Positions 13,537 through 16,890 of a stretch of 16,890 bases of DNA are shown one piece after another. Position 1 is the first letter of the stretch. Each line of letters opens with the position of its first letter. Below the pieces are notes generated by a model. That model made no database searches. It worked only from the letters and a program-made list of their open reading frames with translations, and was not told where the DNA came from. A program made the position numbers and the translations under genes. The DNA is from Propionibacteriaceae bacterium (GTDB taxonomy: Bacteria > Actinomycetota > Actinomycetes > Propionibacteriales > Propionibacteriaceae): NCBI GenBank assembly GCA_024636075.1, contig JAGXHS010000017.1:1-16890 (forward strand), written 5' to 3'.

Positions 13537-15465
13537 ATGAAGACCTTTCCGCCGCAGACCGACGCCTACACGCCTCGGGCCGTCGATTCCACGCGCCTGG
13601 CGGACCATCCTGACACCCGCTCACCGACCCGCTTCCTCTTCTGGGTGCTTCGCAGTCAGGCTGCAATGGTCGCGTCGAACGCCTTCTTCGGTTTGCTGTG
13701 GTTCCTGCCCGGAGCGCTCAGCCCCTGGTTGATGGGTCGCGCGATCGACGGGGCTGTGCTGACGGGTGATCTGCGGGCAGCGACCGGCTGGGCGGCTGCT
13801 TTGTTGTTTGTCATCACCGTCGGAGTGGCGGCTGGCATCGCGATGCACACCACGGCCGTGGCTGGCTGGCTGATTGCGCTGTTCCGGACCACCATGCTGG
13901 TGGTCCGGAAATCCGCGCAGCTCGGGCACCTGTTGCCGCTGCGCACCCCCACCGGTGAGGTGCTCAGCGTGTCAGGCAGTGACTCGGACACCTTCGGCAT
14001 GCTCACCGAGGTGGTCGGGAGATGTGTCGCCGCATTGATCGCGTTCGTATTCGTCGCGTTCCTGGTGCTCTCGGAATCGGTGCAGCTCGGACTGGTGACG
14101 CTGGTGGCGGCCCCCATTCTGGTCGGTGCAGCCAGCCCACTGCTGCGGCCGTTGCAGCGGGCCCAGGCCATTGAGCGGAACCGGTCCAGTAAATTGACCG
14201 GCCAGGCCACCGACATCGTGGCGGGGTTGCGCATCCTGCGAGGGATCGGTGGTGAGCGTACCTTCGGCGACAACTACGCCCAGCAGTCCCAGCGGGTGCG
14301 CCAAGCGGGGGTACTTGCCGGTTCCTGGCAGGCCGTGGTGGATTCGCTGGGAGTGCTGTTGTCCGGCATGCTGCTGGTCATCCTGACCTGGTTGGGCGCC
14401 CGTCAGCTGCTGGCCGGTTCGCTGACCGTCGGTCAGCTGATCAGCTTCTTCGGCTACGCCATTTTCATGGTGTGGCCGATCGCCACCTTCTTCGAGATGG
14501 CGCAGAAATGGGTCCAGGCCGATGTCTCGGCGCGCAAGACGATCGCCGTGCTCGAGCAGGCACCCCCGTGGATGCCGGCATCAGAACCGACCGCGTTGCC
14601 CCACTCGGCGGAGATTTACGACCATGAGAGTGGCGTACGGATCCAACCGGGCCGGATGACGGTGATCGTCAGCGCCCTGCCGGACCAATCGGCGGCACTG
14701 GCGGACCGACTCGGACGCTACCTCAGCACCATTGGCGAGGTGGTGAGCACGGATATCGACGAGGAGCTGAAGGGTCGGGCCGCTCGGGCGGAGCGAGCCG
14801 AACGGCTGCGCCGACGTGCGGAGCAGATGGTTCGGGACGCCGTACGCGCCTCTCAGCAATGGGGAGTCGAGGTCGGAGGTGTGGATCTCGCTCAAGTCGA
14901 CCTGCTTGAACTCCGATCCCGCATCCTGGTCAATGACACGGCCAGCCTGGTGTTCTCCGGCACCCTGCAGGAGCTTCTCGACCCACACCACCGGCACACG
15001 CGCGAAGCTGCCGAGCAGGCCCTGCGGACCGCCGACGCCGAGGATGTGTACGACGCCCTTCCCGGGGGTTGGCAAGGCCGTGTCGACGAACGCGGCCGTG
15101 GACTGTCCGGGGGCCAGCGGCAGCGGGTGGTGCTCGCCCGAGCTCTGTTGGCCGATCCCGAGGTGCTGGTTCTGGTCGAGCCCACCAGTGCCGTGGATGC
15201 GCACACCGAGGCACGCATCGCCGAACGTCTGGCCGATCATCGGAGGGGCCGAACCACCATCATCATGAGCGTGTCGGCACTGTTGCTTCGGGTCGCCGAC
15301 GACGTGGTGCTGCTGCGCGACGGAATGGCCGTTGCGGGCGGACGACACGGCGACCTGCTGAGCAACAACCGGGAGTATCGCCGGATCGTGGCCCGCGGGC
15401 TCGACGATGAGTGCGAATCGGGAGGTGATGATGGTGTCCGGCGCGGCGCCCCGAGGGGAGGCTGA
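13537..15465 (+). CDS. ABC exporter subunit 1 with degenerate ATPase domain
   Basis: A 642-residue half-transporter, TMD then NBD. Residues about 25-330 hold the six-helix exporter fold (first helix near 35-55; last pair LISFFGYAIFMVWPIATFF). The NBD lacks key ATP-site residues: the Walker A region reads VIVSALPDQSAALADRL (376-392) with no GxxGxGKS/T; the Q-loop reads VNDTASLVF without Gln; Walker B is VLVLVEPTSAVD (543-554) with Val547 for Asp but Glu548 kept; the H-loop His is Val579. The signature LSGGQRQRV (523-531) is intact. So it cannot bind ATP by its own Walker site but can supply LSGGQ to the partner. A highly charged Arg/Glu/Ala segment (about 409-442) is inserted before VEVGGVDLAQ. 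Similar degenerate partners are known in actinobacterial exporter pairs. The substrate is unknown. The 3' end overlaps subunit 2 by 35 nt. Confidence 0.9.
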   Translation: MKTFPPQTDAYTPRAVDSTRLADHPDTRSPTRFLFWVLRSQAAMVASNAFFGLLWFLPGALSPWLMGRAIDGAVLTGDLRAATGWAAALLFVITVGVAAGIAMHTTAVAGWLIALFRTTMLVVRKSAQLGHLLPLRTPTGEVLSVSGSDSDTFGMLTEVVGRCVAALIAFVFVAFLVLSESVQLGLVTLVAAPILVGAASPLLRPLQRAQAIERNRSSKLTGQATDIVAGLRILRGIGGERTFGDNYAQQSQRVRQAGVLAGSWQAVVDSLGVLLSGMLLVILTWLGARQLLAGSLTVGQLISFFGYAIFMVWPIATFFEMAQKWVQADVSARKTIAVLEQAPPWMPASEPTALPHSAEIYDHESGVRIQPGRMTVIVSALPDQSAALADRLGRYLSTIGEVVSTDIDEELKGRAARAERAERLRRRAEQMVRDAVRASQQWGVEVGGVDLAQVDLLELRSRILVNDTASLVFSGTLQELLDPHHRHTREAAEQALRTADAEDVYDALPGGWQGRVDERGRGLSGGQRQRVVLARALLADPEVLVLVEPTSAVDAHTEARIAERLADHRRGRTTIIMSVSALLLRVADDVVLLRDGMAVAGGRHGDLLSNNREYRRIVARGLDDECESGGDDGVRRGAPRGG

Positions 15466-16890
15466 TCTGTTGGCAAGCTCTGCTGCCACCTGGCGGGACA
15501 CCGCCGACGCCACCCCCAGGATCCCGGCAGATCTGACAGATCGTGGCGGCCCGATCGCCACCCGGCTGCCCCGTTGGCGGGCGCGGCATGCACGGCGCGC
15601 ACGGCGCGCACAGGATGTGTACCAGCGGTCCCGCAATCCCGAGCGGGGTCTGCCGGTCGCTCGCAGTGCTGCGGTGATTGCATTCTTCAAACGACTGCTG
15701 CGCGACCGGCGCCGGGTCGTGGTCGCCCTGGTGGTGACGAACGCACTGGCCGGTGTGGCTGGCTTGGTCCTTCCACGACTGCTCGGGCATCTGGTTGATC
15801 TTGCTGCGGGAGCGAGCGACGATCTGGCGCGGGCGCTGAATGGCACCACCATGGCGGTGGTCGCTGTGGTGCTGCTGCAGGCCGTCCTCACCTTCCTGGC
15901 CCGATGGGTGTCGGCGATCTTCGGTCAGGACCTGCTGGCCGCGGCGCGCGAGGATGTCGTACGCAACGTGCTCCGATTGCCCTTGTCCACAGTGGAGACG
16001 GCCTCGGCGGGTGATCTCGTCACCCGGATCACGAGGGACGTGTCGGCGATGTCGGGGGCTGTGCGCTGGGCGCTGCCGCAGTTGGTGATCAGTGGGGTGA
16101 TGTCGACGCTCACCGTGGTCGCGATGTTCCTCAACTCGTGGATTCTCGCGATACCCGTGGTGGTGCTGTCAGCCATGGTGTTCGCGATCGTGCGCCGGTA
16201 CCTGCAGCGGGCCCCGATGGGCTACATCACTGAAGGAGCCACCTATTCGACCATCAACACGTCGCTGACCGAGTCGGTGGAGGGTGCCCGCACCGTCGAG
16301 GCGTGGCAACTGGAGCAGAAGAGAATCGCACTCACCGATGAGGACCTGGCCGAAGCCGGTCAGGCGGAGCGCTACACGATGAGTCTGCGCAACATCATGT
16401 TCCTGTTCCTCGACTTCGGCTACAACGGACCGCTCGCCTTCATCATCCTGCTCGGTACCTGGGGCTATGCCAACGACTGGGTGACGCTCGGACAGATCAC
16501 CGCAGCCGCGATCTACACTCAGCAGCTGGTCGAGCCGATGGACCGGTTGGTGGAGACCGTCGATCGGCTGCAGGTGGGAATCGCATCCACGACTCGCCTG
16601 CTTGGCATCGCTGCTGTGCCTCAGGACCGATCCCCCGGCGAGGACCAGCCGAGCGGGGTGCGCTTGATGGCCAAGGACCTTCGGTTCGCCTACCGGGAGG
16701 GCCATGACGTACTGCACGGAGTGGATCTCGATCTGCGTCCGGGGGAGCGACTGGCGATCGTCGGGCCGTCGGGATCAGGCAAGTCCACTCTGGGCCGGCT
16801 GATCGCTGGTATCAATCCGGCTCGAACCGGTGAGGTCACGGTGGGTGGCGTCAACGTGATGGACCTGCCCTTGCAGCAGCTGCGGAACGA
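15431..16890 (+). CDS. ABC exporter subunit 2, ATPase-competent (3' end outside window)
   Basis: Partner half-transporter, open to the right edge (486 codons seen). Residues 1-75 form a polar, basic N-terminal extension (RWRARHARRARRAQD), then a six-helix TMD (about 80-385; helices such as VVVALVVTNALAGVAGLVL, VVAVVLLQAVLTFLA and FIILLGTWGYA), with the intracellular-loop pattern SAGDLVTRITRDVSAM. The NBD begins near residue 415 (RLMAKDLRFAYREG, the A-loop region) and has an intact Walker A GPSGSGKST (445-453). The Walker B, signature and H-loop lie beyond the window. ATG 15431 is preferred among GTG 15425, ATG 15428, ATG 15431 and GTG 15434 because GGGAGG (15420-15425) then sits 5 nt upstream. 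The overlap with subunit 1 shows a co-translated heterodimer in which this subunit provides the working Walker A site. Confidence 0.92.
   Translation, partial: MVSGAAPRGEADLLASSAATWRDTADATPRIPADLTDRGGPIATRLPRWRARHARRARRAQDVYQRSRNPERGLPVARSAAVIAFFKRLLRDRRRVVVALVVTNALAGVAGLVLPRLLGHLVDLAAGASDDLARALNGTTMAVVAVVLLQAVLTFLARWVSAIFGQDLLAAAREDVVRNVLRLPLSTVETASAGDLVTRITRDVSAMSGAVRWALPQLVISGVMSTLTVVAMFLNSWILAIPVVVLSAMVFAIVRRYLQRAPMGYITEGATYSTINTSLTESVEGARTVEAWQLEQKRIALTDEDLAEAGQAERYTMSLRNIMFLFLDFGYNGPLAFIILLGTWGYANDWVTLGQITAAAIYTQQLVEPMDRLVETVDRLQVGIASTTRLLGIAAVPQDRSPGEDQPSGVRLMAKDLRFAYREGHDVLHGVDLDLRPGERLAIVGPSGSGKSTLGRLIAGINPARTGEVTVGGVNVMDLPLQQLRN
15590..15612 (+). repeat. Short in-frame 9-bp tandem repeat in ABC subunit 2
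   Basis: GCACGGCGC occurs twice head to tail (15590-15607) followed by a partial third GCAC. It keeps the reading frame and encodes the basic ARR-ARR run in the N-terminal extension of the exporter subunit. Copy-number change here would alter the length of the basic run without a frameshift. Confidence 0.6.

Noticed and set aside
13537..15465. Reading ABC subunit 1 as a decaying pseudogene because its ATP site is broken
   Set aside because: The frame is intact over 642 codons, LSGGQ and the EPTSAVD segment are kept, and it overlaps an intact partner gene, which fits a constrained degenerate subunit.
14581..15891. Long open frame (436 codons) on the minus strand across the ABC genes
   Set aside because: Antisense to ABC exporter motifs in both subunits, with Arg/Ala/His-rich low-information sequence.
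1..16890. CRISPR array, toxin-antitoxin pair, prophage, insertion sequence or a novel defence island
   Set aside because: No regular repeat-spacer pattern, transposase, integrase or terminal inverted repeats; all recognised genes are ordinary metabolic or transport functions.

Overview
The window is about 16.9 kb of GC-rich DNA from an actinobacterium (Actinomycetota). The evidence is the strong G/C bias at third codon positions, the GTG starts, several genes that look leaderless (a TANNNT -10 box about 6-9 nt before the start codon), and the gene content: a citrate synthase of the bacterial hexameric type, a PAP2-diacylglycerol kinase fusion beside serS and pheA, and an actinobacterial-type ABC exporter pair with one degenerate ATPase. 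I cannot name the genus.

Layout. (1) 1-681: the 3' part of alanine racemase (alr, +), entering from the left edge with an apparent one-base frameshift at about position 37. (2) 687-1370: an EcsC-family gene (-), convergent with alr. (3) 1568-2887: citrate synthase (gltA, +), divergent from the EcsC gene and preceded by a perfect 7-bp inverted repeat. (4) 2966-4544: a two-gene overlapping unit, aat (Leu/Phe-tRNA-protein transferase) and an Fpg/Nei-family DNA glycosylase. (5) 4547-5752: a solitary arginine deiminase (arcA, -). (6) 6037-6939: prephenate dehydratase with an ACT domain (pheA, +), ending in a hairpin. (7) 6961-8538: PAP2 phosphatase/diacylglycerol-kinase-like fusion (-), divergent from (8) serS (8610-9884, +), which is followed 10 nt later by a SAM methyltransferase (9895-10815). 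(9) 10834-12242: a Tat-exported PhoX-type phosphatase (-), apparently frameshifted at a G5 run, with a repeat cluster upstream. (10) 12439-13251: a Cof-type HAD phosphatase (-). (11) 13537-16890: two overlapping genes for a heterodimeric ABC exporter (+). The second runs off the right edge.

Most of the window is housekeeping metabolism: cell-wall D-alanine, TCA entry, phenylalanine synthesis, arginine catabolism, tRNA-Ser charging, N-degron tagging, base-excision repair and lipid/phosphate turnover. I found no CRISPR array, transposase, phage gene, tRNA or rRNA, and no convincing undescribed system. The points most worth a second look are the ABC exporter pair, in which subunit 1 has lost Walker A, the Walker B Asp, the Q-loop Gln and the H-loop His but keeps LSGGQ and carries a charged insertion; the repeat cluster in front of phoX; and the two homopolymer frameshifts, which look more like sequencing errors than real gene decay.

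No gene-free stretch exceeds 300 bases. The longest are 5753-6036 (284 nt) and 13252-13536 (285 nt), both described below.
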